Source of the DNA: Roseivirga sp. UBA6052 | Lineage (GTDB): Bacteria > Bacteroidota > Bacteroidia > Cytophagales > Cyclobacteriaceae | Length of the DNA stretch: 64,000 bases | Direction: 5' to 3' | NCBI GenBank assembly: GCA_002427755.1 | Contig: DIYO01000001.1 | Coordinates: 434,001 to 498,000, forward strand | Part shown: positions 15,802-25,661 of the stretch, piece by piece | How the letters are laid out: the number at the start of each line of letters is the position of its first letter | How positions within the stretch are numbered: position 1 is the stretch's first letter | Made by a program: the position numbers and the translations under genes | Notes under the pieces: generated by a model | Seen by the model: only the letters and a program-made list of their open reading frames with translations | The model's database searches: none | Told to the model about the DNA's origin: nothing

Positions 15802-17229
15802 TTACATAGTGACAGCTTTTTCTGCAAACGTCCTCTGCACAGCAACAGCAGCCTTTCTGCCTTCAGCAATCGCCCAAACCACCAAGCTTTGACCTCTTCG
15901 GCAGTCACCAGCAGCAAATACATTAGGTTTAGATGTCTTGTAACCAGAGGCCTTGATATTGCCTCTAGGGTCTAACACTAAATCAAACTGTTCTACTAAG
16001 CCTTTCTTTTCAGGGTGAGCAAAACCAATGGCTAATAAAGCTAAGTCACAAGGAATGATTTCTGAAGTGTTGGGTACTTCCTCAAATTGGAATTTACTTT
16101 TGTCTGTCCATTGAATTTTTACTGTTTCAACGGCTGTTAATTTGCCAGCTTCTCCAATAAAACGTTTGGTTAAAACGGCCCAGTCACGATTGGCACCTTC
16201 TTCGTGTGAGGTTGAAGTACGCATGATCATTGGCCATTCCGGCCAAGGGTTACTGGTATCTCTCGCAGTGGGTGGCTTGTCTAATAACTCTATCTGGGTT
16301 ATGGATTTTGCGCCATGGCGGTTTGAAGTACCTACGCAATCGGCACCGGTATCTCCACCACCAATCACTAGCACATGCTTGTCTTTGGCATTGAAGTGCG
16401 CAACTTGTTCAGTAAGCTCTTGGCCGATTAATTGGTTTTGGTGTTTGAGAAAATCCATGGCATAATGCACACCTGCCAATTCTCTTCCTTCAATATTTAA
16501 ATCCCTAGGTACCGTGGAACCTGTACAGAGAATTACTGCATCGAACTTAGCTTCCAATTCAGTAGCGGTAATGTTCTTACCTACTTCAAAACCGGTTTTA
16601 AATACAATACCTGATTGTTCTAGTAATTTTACTCTACGCGCTACAACGTTTTTATCGAGTTTAAAATCAGGAATTCCATAACGTAAAAGCCCTCCTGCTT
16701 CAGCATCTCTCTCAAACACAGTTACAGCATGTCCTTGCTTTCTAGATTCTTCAGCCGCTGCTAAACCCGCAGGACCAGAACCTATCACTGCAATTTTTAG
16801 CCCCGTCTCTTCCTTAGGGGTTATAGGCTGCTCCCAACCTTCTCTAAATGCCGTTTCAGCAATCTCTTTTTCAATATGCTCAATATTGACAGCGGCATTA
16901 TTCAACCCTAACACACAAGAAGCCTCACATGGAGCCGGACAAATACGCCCAGTAAACTCTGGGAAGTTATTTGTGCTTTTGAGTACAGTCCAGGCTTCTT
17001 TCCATTCGCCCCGATATACTGCATCGTTAAAATCTGGAATCTTATTACCTAAAGGACAACCCTCATGGCAAAACGGAATACCACAGTCCATGCAGCGTCC
17101 TGCTTGGTCTTTGTATTGTTGCTCGGGCCAATCCAAGGTAAACTCCTCAAAATTGCCGACACGCTCTGCAACGGGTTTATAATCCTTCTTATCCCTGCTA
17201 TGCTTTAAAAATCCCTTTACGTCCCCCAT
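15802..17229 (-). CDS. gltD: glutamate synthase small (beta) subunit
   Basis: This 475-residue protein is the NADPH-oxidising subunit of glutamate synthase, feeding electrons to the large subunit that converts glutamine plus 2-oxoglutarate to two glutamates. The N-terminal cysteines for the two 4Fe-4S clusters are visible (C46, C49, C54, C58; C97, C101, C105). They are followed by the FAD-binding IGSGPAGLAAA and the NADPH-binding VIGGGDTGADC, and the C-terminal FAD segment FAAGDCRRGQSLVVWAI is intact. Length is typical of GltD. Its ATG shares one base with the TAA of gltB (TAATG), which suggests translational coupling. Confidence 0.96.
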   Translation of the reverse strand: MGDVKGFLKHSRDKKDYKPVAERVGNFEEFTLDWPEQQYKDQAGRCMDCGIPFCHEGCPLGNKIPDFNDAVYRGEWKEAWTVLKSTNNFPEFTGRICPAPCEASCVLGLNNAAVNIEHIEKEIAETAFREGWEQPITPKEETGLKIAVIGSGPAGLAAAEESRKQGHAVTVFERDAEAGGLLRYGIPDFKLDKNVVARRVKLLEQSGIVFKTGFEVGKNITATELEAKFDAVILCTGSTVPRDLNIEGRELAGVHYAMDFLKHQNQLIGQELTEQVAHFNAKDKHVLVIGGGDTGADCVGTSNRHGAKSITQIELLDKPPTARDTSNPWPEWPMIMRTSTSHEEGANRDWAVLTKRFIGEAGKLTAVETVKIQWTDKSKFQFEEVPNTSEIIPCDLALLAIGFAHPEKKGLVEQFDLVLDPRGNIKASGYKTSKPNVFAAGDCRRGQSLVVWAIAEGRKAAVAVQRTFAEKAVTM

Positions 17230-20200
17230 TATGCCAATACGTTATTAAATGTTCTTTTTGCCGCCATTACCTTTTTGTACTCAGTTGGTATAACCTTTAC
17301 AAATTGGCTCTTGGCAATATCCCATTGACTTAAAATCTCAATGGCTTTGATACTGTTGGTGTAGCGGTGATGCTTCTCCAACATCATGTATAAGAAGTTA
17401 AAGTCATCCTCTTCCGGATATTCCAACTCCACTAGCTCGGTATTACATCTTTTCGCAAAATCGAACCCTTGCTCAAAAATGTAGGCGATTCCACCACTCA
17501 TACCGGCTGCAAAGTTCTTCCCAGTCTCACCTAAGATCACCACACGACCACCCGTCATGTATTCACAACCGTGATCTCCTACACCTTCCACTACAGCTTT
17601 AGCACCTGAGTTTCTTACGGCAAAACGCTCTCCGGCTTGTCCATTGACATAGAGCCTACCTCTCGTAGCTCCGTATAGTGCAACGTTGCCGATTAAGACA
17701 TTTTCATCTGCTCTGCAGGCAGATTCCGGATTCGGGTAAATCACTAATTTTCCTCCTGAAAGGCCCTTTCCTACATAATCATTCGCCTCTCCTTCTAGGT
17801 TGAATGTGATCCCATGTCCCAAAAAGGCACCAAAGCTTTGCCCTGCTGTTCCATTGAAATCTACCGTAATCGCACCATCTGGTAGTCCGTCAGGCCCATA
17901 TTGCTCGGTAAATGTACCGGAGAGCATGGCACCAGTTGTTCTGTTCTCGTTATGGATGTGATGAGAGAATCTCACGCGTTCACCATGTTGAATAGCAGGC
18001 TGAGCCAATTGAATCAATTGGTGATCAAGTACGTTCTCTAGTCTATTCGGCTGAGCTTGGTTCTTGCCTTGCGCTACATCTTGAGTGGCCCATGGATTCT
18101 CCAATAATGGCGTCAGATCTAAATTCCCAACTGCTTCTGCGGCCTTAGCCTTATTGAAATTCAGTAAATCAGTTCTTCCAACTAGCTCATCTATGGTTCT
18201 AACGCCCACAGAAGCCATAATTTCTCTCAGCTCTTCAGCCATAAAGGTGAAGAAGTTGACAATATGCTGAACCTCTCCTGTAAATAGCTTTCTGAGTGCA
18301 GGGTTCTGCGTGGCTACGCCAACAGGACAAGTATTTAAATGACACTTGCGCATCATTACACAGCCTTCAACAACTAATACTGCTGTAGCAACACCCCATT
18401 CCTCAGCACCTAGCATAGTCGCTATGGCCAAATCCCTTGCGGTCTTAATCTGACCATCAGTTTGCAACTTGATTCTGTTTCTAAGTCCATTACGCATTAA
18501 AGTCTGATGCGCTTCTGCCAATCCAATTTCCCAAGGGATACCGGCATGTTGGATGGAACTTAAAGGCGAAGCGCCTGTTCCTCCATCAAATCCTGAGATT
18601 AAGATATTATCGGCATTTGCCTTGGCTACACCGGCTGCAATGGTACCTACGCCAGCTTCTGCTACTAACTTCACATTCACTTCGGCCTTAGGATTAACAT
18701 TCTTTAAATCGAAGATGAGCTGCGCTAAATCCTCAATAGAGTAAATATCGTGATGGGGTGGTGGCGAAATTAGAGTTACACCTGGTGTAGAATGACGAAT
18801 ACGTCCGATGTTCTCATCTACCTTGATTCCAGGCAACTGACCGCCTTCTCCAGGCTTTGCGCCTTGAGCCACCTTAATCTGAATTTCGTCTGCATTAATC
18901 AAGTAATGCGCGGTAACCCCAAAACGGCCCGAAGCCACTTGCTTGATCGCTGAACGTGCTAAAAATCCGTCAGAGCCAACTGTAAAGCGGTCTGCATCTT
19001 CTCCTCCTTCTCCACTATTTGATTTACCTCCTATGAGGTTCATGGCTTTAGCAATTGTGGTATGTGCTTCTTCTGAAATCGAACCAAACGACATAGCACC
19101 GGTGGCAAATCGCTTCATAATCTCCGAAGCAGGTTCTACCTCGCTTATGTCAATGGCCTTACCCTTTTTGATCTCGAATAAGCTTCTAAGCGTTACATTC
19201 TTTTGTTCTTGGTTGTCGATTACCTCGCTGTATTGCTTGAAGAGTTCTAAATCATTTAAGCGAGTAGACTTCTGCAATAGATGGATAGTTTTTGGATTGA
19301 AAAGGTGTTTTTCTCCTTCTCTTCTCCAAGCATAGATTCCTCCATCGGTTAATGTCTTTTCTAAACTTTCCTGATCATTCGCTAGATCATGATTGTCTAA
19401 CATTTCTCTCTCGAGATCTTTAAAGGTCTTGCCCGAGATTCTATTAGGTGTGCCTTTAAAACACAAGTTCACGACTTCATCAGCTAATCCTAAGGACTCA
19501 AAGATCTGAGCACTCTCATAGGACTGCAGCGTACTGATGCCCATCTTGGATAAGATCTTTCTCAAACCATAGCCAATGGCATTGATATAATTGTCAATAG
19601 CCACATCATTATCCTCAGGATTGAGGCTTAAAATGGTGTCCATGGCCAAATACGGGCATATAGCCGAAGCGCCATATCCGATCAGTGTCGCAAAATGGTG
19701 CGTTTCGACTATATCTCCCGCCTCTACAATGATACTTGTCCTGGCACGAATGCCAGCATCAATCAAGTGGTGGTGAATGGCACCGGTCATTAACAATGAA
19801 GGGATGGATACCATACCTTCTACCGGTCTGTTAGAAATGATTAAGAGGTTTACACCTGATCTTACCATTTCCTCTGCCTCATGCGTCAATTCTTCGATCG
19901 CATGTTCTAACCACATTTCTTCAGCGGGATCATAAACCGCTTTTATTTCTTCTCCACTAAAGTGAACATCTTCAAATGTTTTTAGCTTTTCTACTTCCCA
20001 TGGTTTTAAAATCGGCTGATCTAAGACGATCTTTCTAGAAGTAGGATCATTATCTTCTAATAGGTTGTTCGATTGCCCCAAGAAAACGCCTAAGGACATT
20101 ACCGCTTTTTCTCTAATTGGGTCTATGGCTGGATTAGAAACCTGTGCGAATAGCTGCTTAAAGTAATTTGAGATATGAGCATTTCTTTTTGCAAAAACAG

Positions 20201-21689
20201 CTAATGGTGCATCATTACCCATAGAACCGATAGGTTCAGTACCTTTCTCAGCCATAGGCTGAAGTATGAATTTTAAGTCTTCTTTAGAGTAACCAAAGCG
20301 CACTTGATCATTCAAAAGGTCCTTGGCGTTCGTGGTGGTCCACTCTCTCTTTTCAAACAAATCATGATCTCTAATGATGAGTCTTTCATTCCATTCGGCA
20401 TATGGGAATTCCTCACTTAGACGCTTCTTAATGGCCTCATCTTCTTCAAAAGTACCTTCTAGTAAATCGACTAAGAGCATCTGACCTGGCTTAAGCTTAC
20501 CTCTCTTGATTACTTTAGACTGGTCAAGATCAACTATACCGGTTTCTGAAGCGAATACTACTGTATTGTCACTTGTTATAGAATAACGAGTAGGTCTTAA
20601 CCCGTTTCTATCGATACAAGCCCCTACTTTATTACCATCTGTGAAGCATAAGGCAGCTGGGCCATCCCATGGCTCCATAAAAGTGGCATAATAACGATAG
20701 AAGGCCTTTAGCTCATCTGAAATCTCATTGTTCAATCTCCAAGCAGGAGGCACTAACATAGCCAGCACGCGCTCAAGGTCCCTTCCGCCCATAACCAATA
20801 GCTCGACAGCCATATCTAGGTTAGCAGAATCAGAAAACTCAGATTGACATATTGGAAGTAATACGTCTAATTCTTCATCTGTAAAGTACGTGCTTTTAAA
20901 GAGTGCTTCGCGAGAAAGCATCTTATTAATGTTTCCTTTAATGGTATTAATCTCACCATTATGCGCTATGAACCTAAAAGGTTGCGCTAAACGCCATTCA
21001 GGCAATGTATTTGTAGAGAATCTGGAATGAACAATGGCAAATGAACTGACATAATCTTTTTGTTTAAGATCGTGATAGTATTCATCTAATTGCCAAGTTC
21101 TTAGCTCTCCCTTATAACAGATCACATGGCTTGACGCGGAAGTCATATAGAATTGCTTAGCATCTTCCATTCCACGAGCTTTATATTCTGTCAGCTTGCG
21201 GAATAAATAGAGTTTTCTGTTGAGATCTATCCCCGTTAAACCCTCACCCTGAATAAAGTATTGTCTAATGTAAGGTTCGTTAGATTGGGCAAAATCGCCC
21301 AGTTCTTCACCGTTGGTCATTACCCTTCTTACCCAGAAGCATTCAAGTCCAAGCTGTTTCAATGCATCATTGATGATACTGTCAAAAACATCCTTCTGAT
21401 CTGTTTTGGGTAAGAATGTCATGGCAACACCATAACTTCCTCTAGCAGGAAGATAGATGCCTTTCATTAGGGCCTCTACTTCAAAGTAATCATGAGGGAT
21501 TTGAGTAAGAATACCGGCTCCATCACCAGTCTTATCGTCTGCAGCAACTCCTCCTCTATGCTCCATTTTATGAAGCATCTTTAAGGCATCTTTAACAAGT
21601 TTATGTGATTTTACATTATCAATTTGGGCGATAAACCCAATTCCACACGCATCCTTCTCAAACTCCTCTCTGTATAATCCTTTTGTCAT
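17229..21689 (-). CDS. gltB: glutamate synthase large (alpha) subunit
   Basis: I place the start at 21689 (1486 residues): MTKGLYREEFEKDACGIGF gives a short propeptide before the N-terminal nucleophile Cys15, which is normally exposed by cleavage. The order is a class II glutamine amidotransferase domain (~15-430), a central domain, an FMN-binding synthase domain (~870-1240, with GEGGEDADRF and LISGFDGGTGASP), the 3Fe-4S cysteines in CVMMRKCHLNTCPVG, and the C-terminal GXGXG beta-helix domain. The enzyme makes glutamate in nitrogen assimilation with GltD. Length and domain order are standard. It is divergent from the helical-repeat gene, across a 203-base spacer that presumably holds both promoters. 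Confidence 0.96.
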   Translation of the reverse strand: MTKGLYREEFEKDACGIGFIAQIDNVKSHKLVKDALKMLHKMEHRGGVAADDKTGDGAGILTQIPHDYFEVEALMKGIYLPARGSYGVAMTFLPKTDQKDVFDSIINDALKQLGLECFWVRRVMTNGEELGDFAQSNEPYIRQYFIQGEGLTGIDLNRKLYLFRKLTEYKARGMEDAKQFYMTSASSHVICYKGELRTWQLDEYYHDLKQKDYVSSFAIVHSRFSTNTLPEWRLAQPFRFIAHNGEINTIKGNINKMLSREALFKSTYFTDEELDVLLPICQSEFSDSANLDMAVELLVMGGRDLERVLAMLVPPAWRLNNEISDELKAFYRYYATFMEPWDGPAALCFTDGNKVGACIDRNGLRPTRYSITSDNTVVFASETGIVDLDQSKVIKRGKLKPGQMLLVDLLEGTFEEDEAIKKRLSEEFPYAEWNERLIIRDHDLFEKREWTTTNAKDLLNDQVRFGYSKEDLKFILQPMAEKGTEPIGSMGNDAPLAVFAKRNAHISNYFKQLFAQVSNPAIDPIREKAVMSLGVFLGQSNNLLEDNDPTSRKIVLDQPILKPWEVEKLKTFEDVHFSGEEIKAVYDPAEEMWLEHAIEELTHEAEEMVRSGVNLLIISNRPVEGMVSIPSLLMTGAIHHHLIDAGIRARTSIIVEAGDIVETHHFATLIGYGASAICPYLAMDTILSLNPEDNDVAIDNYINAIGYGLRKILSKMGISTLQSYESAQIFESLGLADEVVNLCFKGTPNRISGKTFKDLEREMLDNHDLANDQESLEKTLTDGGIYAWRREGEKHLFNPKTIHLLQKSTRLNDLELFKQYSEVIDNQEQKNVTLRSLFEIKKGKAIDISEVEPASEIMKRFATGAMSFGSISEEAHTTIAKAMNLIGGKSNSGEGGEDADRFTVGSDGFLARSAIKQVASGRFGVTAHYLINADEIQIKVAQGAKPGEGGQLPGIKVDENIGRIRHSTPGVTLISPPPHHDIYSIEDLAQLIFDLKNVNPKAEVNVKLVAEAGVGTIAAGVAKANADNILISGFDGGTGASPLSSIQHAGIPWEIGLAEAHQTLMRNGLRNRIKLQTDGQIKTARDLAIATMLGAEEWGVATAVLVVEGCVMMRKCHLNTCPVGVATQNPALRKLFTGEVQHIVNFFTFMAEELREIMASVGVRTIDELVGRTDLLNFNKAKAAEAVGNLDLTPLLENPWATQDVAQGKNQAQPNRLENVLDHQLIQLAQPAIQHGERVRFSHHIHNENRTTGAMLSGTFTEQYGPDGLPDGAITVDFNGTAGQSFGAFLGHGITFNLEGEANDYVGKGLSGGKLVIYPNPESACRADENVLIGNVALYGATRGRLYVNGQAGERFAVRNSGAKAVVEGVGDHGCEYMTGGRVVILGETGKNFAAGMSGGIAYIFEQGFDFAKRCNTELVELEYPEEDDFNFLYMMLEKHHRYTNSIKAIEILSQWDIAKSQFVKVIPTEYKKVMAAKRTFNNVLA

Positions 21690-21892
21690 TAAATCTCTTT
21701 TAAAAAAATCCGGAGAGGCCGAAAGCAAACGATTACATCAATTCTCTTCTACTTTCAACACTTTCCAATATGGAAATTAGCTATTTTCATATGCTGCGAA
21801 TGAGGCATTTCGCCTTAAAATATGACAGCCAGAATTTTAATTATTTCTTATATCATAATGATATACAGATAGTTAACCCGAGATTTAATTGT

Positions 21893-23440
21893 ATGTCCAA
21901 AACACCAAACGAGCAGTTACTCTTTGAATTGATAAAATCGCTGACCAAATCTGAAAAGCGAAGCTTTAAGCTCTTTGCCAAAAGGTCCGGTGCAACCGAT
22001 GATGCCAAGTTCATCAGATTATTCGATGCTATTGATGGTGTGAATAGTTATGACGAAGCGGCCATTCTAAAGAAGATGCCCGAAGTGAGCAAGACCCAAT
22101 TTGCTAATCTTAAATCTCACCTCTATGGACAAATTCTGGCAAGCTTAAGGCTCTCTAATCTGAAACATGATATCGATATAGAATTAAGAGAGCAGCTAGA
22201 TTACATAAGAGTACTCTACAAGAAAGGTCTTTACTATCAGAGCTTGCGCCTCTTAAACAGAGCCAAAAACACTATAGGTGATTATAGAAAAGACCTTTTT
22301 CAACTCGCATTGCTCGATTATGAGAAGCAAATCCGTTCTCAGCAAGTATTCGATTTGGAAGAGTCTTATGCTGACGATCTAGACAAACAAACCAACGAAG
22401 CACTTGCCCGCTTTAGCAAAGTACAGCAGTTCTTTACACTAGCCACTAAGATGAAAGCCCGTTTCGTGGAAAAAGGCATGGTTAAGAGCGAAATCGAAAT
22501 GAACAACCTCAAGGCACTGTTCTATACTTCAGTAAAAGATGTGCAAGAAGAAGACCTAGCCTTTAATGAGAAATTCTATCTCTACCGCGCTTACTACTGG
22601 TTCAGTTATCTTACCTATGACTTTGAGAGCTGTGTAAAATATGCAGAAAAATGGGTCAATAGCTTTAAAGAAGGTGGTTTAGATCGTAAAAGGAAAGCCG
22701 GCTTCTTAAAGGGACTTAACCGTTTATTACAGTCAGCCTTTAGGATAGACGATGTACAGAGATTTAATCAATATTATGCCTATCTAGATGAGTTTGAACA
22801 GGCAGAAGGCTCTGCCATGACTAGTAACACAGCATCACTCCTTTTGAAATACCGAACGCTTCAAACCTTCAATCAGACATTCCTTCAGGCTGATTTTGAA
22901 GATAAAAAAGAGTTTATTCAATCCTTATTGATTCAAGTAAAGAGTAGCGAATCCAGAATAGACCCTCACAACCTCACTGTAATCTATTACAAAGCGGGCG
23001 TTTACTTTTTCGCATTAGAAGACTACCGAGAATCTCGATTCTATTTGAATAAGTTGATCAATGAGCCTGGTGGTCTAAGATCAGATCTCAAAGGATTTGC
23101 TCGAATCATATCAGTACTCATTGATTACGATTCAGGGCAGGAAGAGAATATTGATCGGAAAATTAAATCGGCTTATGTGTACATCAAGCAAGCTGAGAAC
23201 CTTGGTGAGCTTCAAGAAACCTTCCTGAAATTCTTTAAGAATCTTGGTGCACTCTTCCCTCAAGAGGTAAAGAAAGCTTTTAGAGACCTAAAAGGTCAAT
23301 TAGAGCAATTGGAAAAAGACCCTTATGCAGCTAAACCACTACTCTATTTTGACGTATTAAGTTGGTTAGACGCCAAGATTGAAGGAACCAGCTTTGCCGA
23401 GGCCGTCAAGAAGAAAATAGAGAAGAGTCAAAACCTATAA
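21893..23440 (+). CDS. conserved helical-repeat protein of unknown function
   Basis: I choose the ATG at 21893 (515 residues, beginning MSKTPNEQLLFELIKSLTKSEKRSFKLF). The 41 residues from an upstream ATG at 21770 are aromatic-rich and unlike the rest. The protein is almost wholly alpha-helical, with TPR-like helix pairs (for example YYQSLRLLNRAKNTIGDY and DYRESRFYLNKLINEPGG) and no signal peptide. I recognise it only as a hypothetical of the kind common in Bacteroidota. It may be a scaffold, but no partner can be named. It is two bases upstream of the NmrA-like gene, so the two are probably one operon. Confidence 0.7.
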   Translation: MSKTPNEQLLFELIKSLTKSEKRSFKLFAKRSGATDDAKFIRLFDAIDGVNSYDEAAILKKMPEVSKTQFANLKSHLYGQILASLRLSNLKHDIDIELREQLDYIRVLYKKGLYYQSLRLLNRAKNTIGDYRKDLFQLALLDYEKQIRSQQVFDLEESYADDLDKQTNEALARFSKVQQFFTLATKMKARFVEKGMVKSEIEMNNLKALFYTSVKDVQEEDLAFNEKFYLYRAYYWFSYLTYDFESCVKYAEKWVNSFKEGGLDRKRKAGFLKGLNRLLQSAFRIDDVQRFNQYYAYLDEFEQAEGSAMTSNTASLLLKYRTLQTFNQTFLQADFEDKKEFIQSLLIQVKSSESRIDPHNLTVIYYKAGVYFFALEDYRESRFYLNKLINEPGGLRSDLKGFARIISVLIDYDSGQEENIDRKIKSAYVYIKQAENLGELQETFLKFFKNLGALFPQEVKKAFRDLKGQLEQLEKDPYAAKPLLYFDVLSWLDAKIEGTSFAEAVKKKIEKSQNL

Positions 23441-23442
23441 AC

Positions 23443-24096
23443 ATGAGAATCTTATTGCTGGGTGGCACTGGTAGAACCGGCAAAATTGCTCTTGCATACG
23501 CTTTACAAAAAGGAATTGAAGTGAATGCTCTTGTCCGTGATGCCACTAAGGTCTCGCCTGCCAAAGGACTAAATATAATTGAGGGAACTCCTGAGCATAA
23601 AGAAGACTTAAACAAAGCGATCAAAGGCTGTGAAGCTATAATCAATATTCTAAACATCTCGAGAAAGAACGATTTTCCTTGGTCAAGTCTAAGAACACCT
23701 GAAAGATTACTTTCTGAAACTACTAAGGAACTTATAGGCCTCTCAAAAGAACTGAAGATTCAGAGAATCGTGTCCTGCTCAGCTTGGGGTGTTGGAGATT
23801 CTCGGAATGAGATTCCGTGGTGGTTTAAATGGACAATTGACAACAGCAATATCAGCAAGGCCTACATTGACCATGAAAGGCAGGAAGAGTTGCTAGAGGC
23901 TTCTCAACTCAATTATACCATTGTAAGACCTGCGGGATTAATTAATTCAAAAAGCCTCATTAAGATTCAAGAATCGATTGGAGGATCGCCAAAACCTTCT
24001 TTATTGATCACTAGACAAGCTACGGCTAAATTTTTAGTAGATGCGTTGGATAGAAGTGATTTAGAAAGAGCCACTGTGACTATTTCTAAGGCCTAA
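23443..24096 (+). CDS. atypical SDR / NmrA-like NAD(P)-binding protein
   Basis: This 217-residue protein opens with MRILLLGGTGRTGKIAL, the glycine-rich dinucleotide-binding loop (GGTGRTG) of atypical short-chain dehydrogenases. IVSCSAWGVG and the later YTIVRPAGLI match the NmrA/NAD(P)H-binding group (NAD_binding_10), which often lacks the classical YxxxK dyad. Members range from flavin/biliverdin reductase-like enzymes to redox-sensing regulators; the substrate cannot be named. It starts two bases after the stop of the helical-repeat gene, indicating co-transcription, and is convergent with the second cyclase. Confidence 0.85.
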   Translation: MRILLLGGTGRTGKIALAYALQKGIEVNALVRDATKVSPAKGLNIIEGTPEHKEDLNKAIKGCEAIINILNISRKNDFPWSSLRTPERLLSETTKELIGLSKELKIQRIVSCSAWGVGDSRNEIPWWFKWTIDNSNISKAYIDHERQEELLEASQLNYTIVRPAGLINSKSLIKIQESIGGSPKPSLLITRQATAKFLVDALDRSDLERATVTISKA

Positions 24097-24115
24097 TTCA
24101 ACCGTAGAACCATCA

Positions 24116-25180
24116 CTAATTCCTCTTTAAAGAGTAAATCTGTACGGTCTTGGCTTTTCCTCGAAGTAGCTCCTCTCCTTTTAAGTCGGCACTGAAGTAG
24201 CCATTGACATGTACTTTGTTCAGAAAATGCTCCGATACCAATAAGCTACTTTCAAAATCATTGCACTTTTCTTGAATACGAGCAGCTACATTCATGGTAT
24301 CACCATGATATGCGATTTCGCGTTTGATCTCTCCCACCTCAGCAGCCGTTACTTCCCCCAAGTGCAAGCCTGCTTTAAAGGTTGGTACCATACCAAACTT
24401 CTTCATGTATGCATCTTCTCTCAACCTGAGTTTATCTTCAAAAGCCCAAAAAGCATGCAAACAATTGGTATAGTCCATATTAGATTTTACTGGCCAGCTC
24501 AAAACAACTTCATCACCAACATATTGGTAAACCTCGGTACCAAAACGCTCTACAACATGTAAATCGTAGAAACAGTCTTGGAGAAACTGCGAGTATCTAA
24601 TGTGACCTAGTTGCTCAGCAATAGACGTAGAATTCTTGAGGTCAATAAACATAAAGACTCGGTTCTCAACTCTCGGTGAATAAAAATCGCCCTTTAGGAA
24701 TCTGACCAAATTCCCTTTGCCCAAAAGAAGGTTTACTTGCCTAAAAAGATCAATACCGATATTGACTATTAGTGCATAGAAGAAGGTTATGATGGCATTT
24801 GGGTTGGAGATAAATTGAAGGAATGTCACTTCTTGATCGAAGCCCACTACGTTTTTAAAGAATTGATAGGCTACCACATACAGAATCATCATAATAACGA
24901 CCACAGTAGCTAATCCAATCAGGGTCAACTTCCATAATGGAACGCGCCTATATAAGTATTTGTCTAGTTTATAGCTGGTATGCCCAAATAGAAAGCCTCC
25001 GATTAACGTGAAAAGGATAATCAAACGAATATTATCCAAGAACTCTGGTGTAGCAGGTGCATTTACCGTAACCCCTACGTTTCTGATAATTACCCAAAAT
25101 ATCAAAGCAAAGAACCATCCAACTGTATAGTCGCGAATCGTTAATAATCTTGCCCTATTTCTATCTAAAAAATTGCTCAA
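24116..25180 (-). CDS. membrane-anchored class III adenylate/guanylate cyclase (copy 2)
   Basis: This 354-residue paralogue of the cyclase at 9546 starts at a TTG (25180), since an in-frame stop lies a short way upstream and no ATG precedes the first span. It has four probable membrane spans (~19-36, 51-69, 86-106, 127-146) and a cyclase domain from ~172. Asp180 (FMFIDLKNST) and Asp223 (YVGDEVV) are the metal ligands; Asp294, Asn297 and Arg301 (YHGDTMNVAARI) complete the site. It appears active. The product is probably cAMP but is not proven. It is divergent from a small conserved gene, with 46 bases between the starts. Confidence 0.87.
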   Translation of the reverse strand: MSNFLDRNRARLLTIRDYTVGWFFALIFWVIIRNVGVTVNAPATPEFLDNIRLIILFTLIGGFLFGHTSYKLDKYLYRRVPLWKLTLIGLATVVVIMMILYVVAYQFFKNVVGFDQEVTFLQFISNPNAIITFFYALIVNIGIDLFRQVNLLLGKGNLVRFLKGDFYSPRVENRVFMFIDLKNSTSIAEQLGHIRYSQFLQDCFYDLHVVERFGTEVYQYVGDEVVLSWPVKSNMDYTNCLHAFWAFEDKLRLREDAYMKKFGMVPTFKAGLHLGEVTAAEVGEIKREIAYHGDTMNVAARIQEKCNDFESSLLVSEHFLNKVHVNGYFSADLKGEELLRGKAKTVQIYSLKRN

Positions 25181-25226
25181 TGTGAGATTTAAAAGTTATT
25201 TCGTAATACAAAGTAAGTCGATTTAT

Positions 25227-25661
25227 ATGAAAACGGTTCAATCTTCAAAAGAGAGACATTATCGGTATACAGACGATGAATTAGAACAAGTGTTTTCAGA
25301 ATTTAGACTAAAACCAGTTCTTTTTACACATGAATGCCACTTGAGGCTCGCATATCATCACATAAACAAGTACGGAAAAGAAAAAGCAGCCTCTAATATG
25401 TGTGAGCAAATATCCGGCTATGCGCAGTCTTTGAAAGTTCCTGAAAAGTTTAATAAAACCGTCTCGATTGCAGCGGTGGAGATCATGTATGAGTTTATGA
25501 GCCAATCAAAGTCGGATAATTTTAAATCACTGCTAGAAGAGTACCCGGAGTTAAAGAATGATTTTAAAGGCCTTGTTTTAAGACATTATAGCTTTCCTGT
25601 ATTTGGAGACGTAAAGGCAAAAAAGGAGTTTATTTCTCCAGATTTAAAGCCATTTGGTTAG
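25227..25661 (+). CDS. small conserved helical protein of unknown function
   Basis: The likely start is the ATG at 25227 (144 residues, MKTVQSSKERHYRYTDDELEQVF); an upstream in-frame ATG adds 18 residues that look non-coding. The protein is soluble and helical with an FTHECHLRLAYHHI segment, in which the histidines could bind a metal. Similar His-rich small proteins exist widely, but I cannot give a family name or function. Its last four bases overlap the end of the convergent sigma-factor gene. Confidence 0.6.
   Translation: MKTVQSSKERHYRYTDDELEQVFSEFRLKPVLFTHECHLRLAYHHINKYGKEKAASNMCEQISGYAQSLKVPEKFNKTVSIAAVEIMYEFMSQSKSDNFKSLLEEYPELKNDFKGLVLRHYSFPVFGDVKAKKEFISPDLKPFG

Noticed and set aside
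15546..15923. 125-residue open frame on the minus strand
   Set aside because: It overlaps the end of gltD in another frame and otherwise runs through intergenic repeat material; the product has no protein-like pattern.
21770..21892. N-terminal extension of the helical-repeat gene
   Set aside because: The 41 added residues are aromatic and unlike the rest; this stretch more likely holds the promoter.
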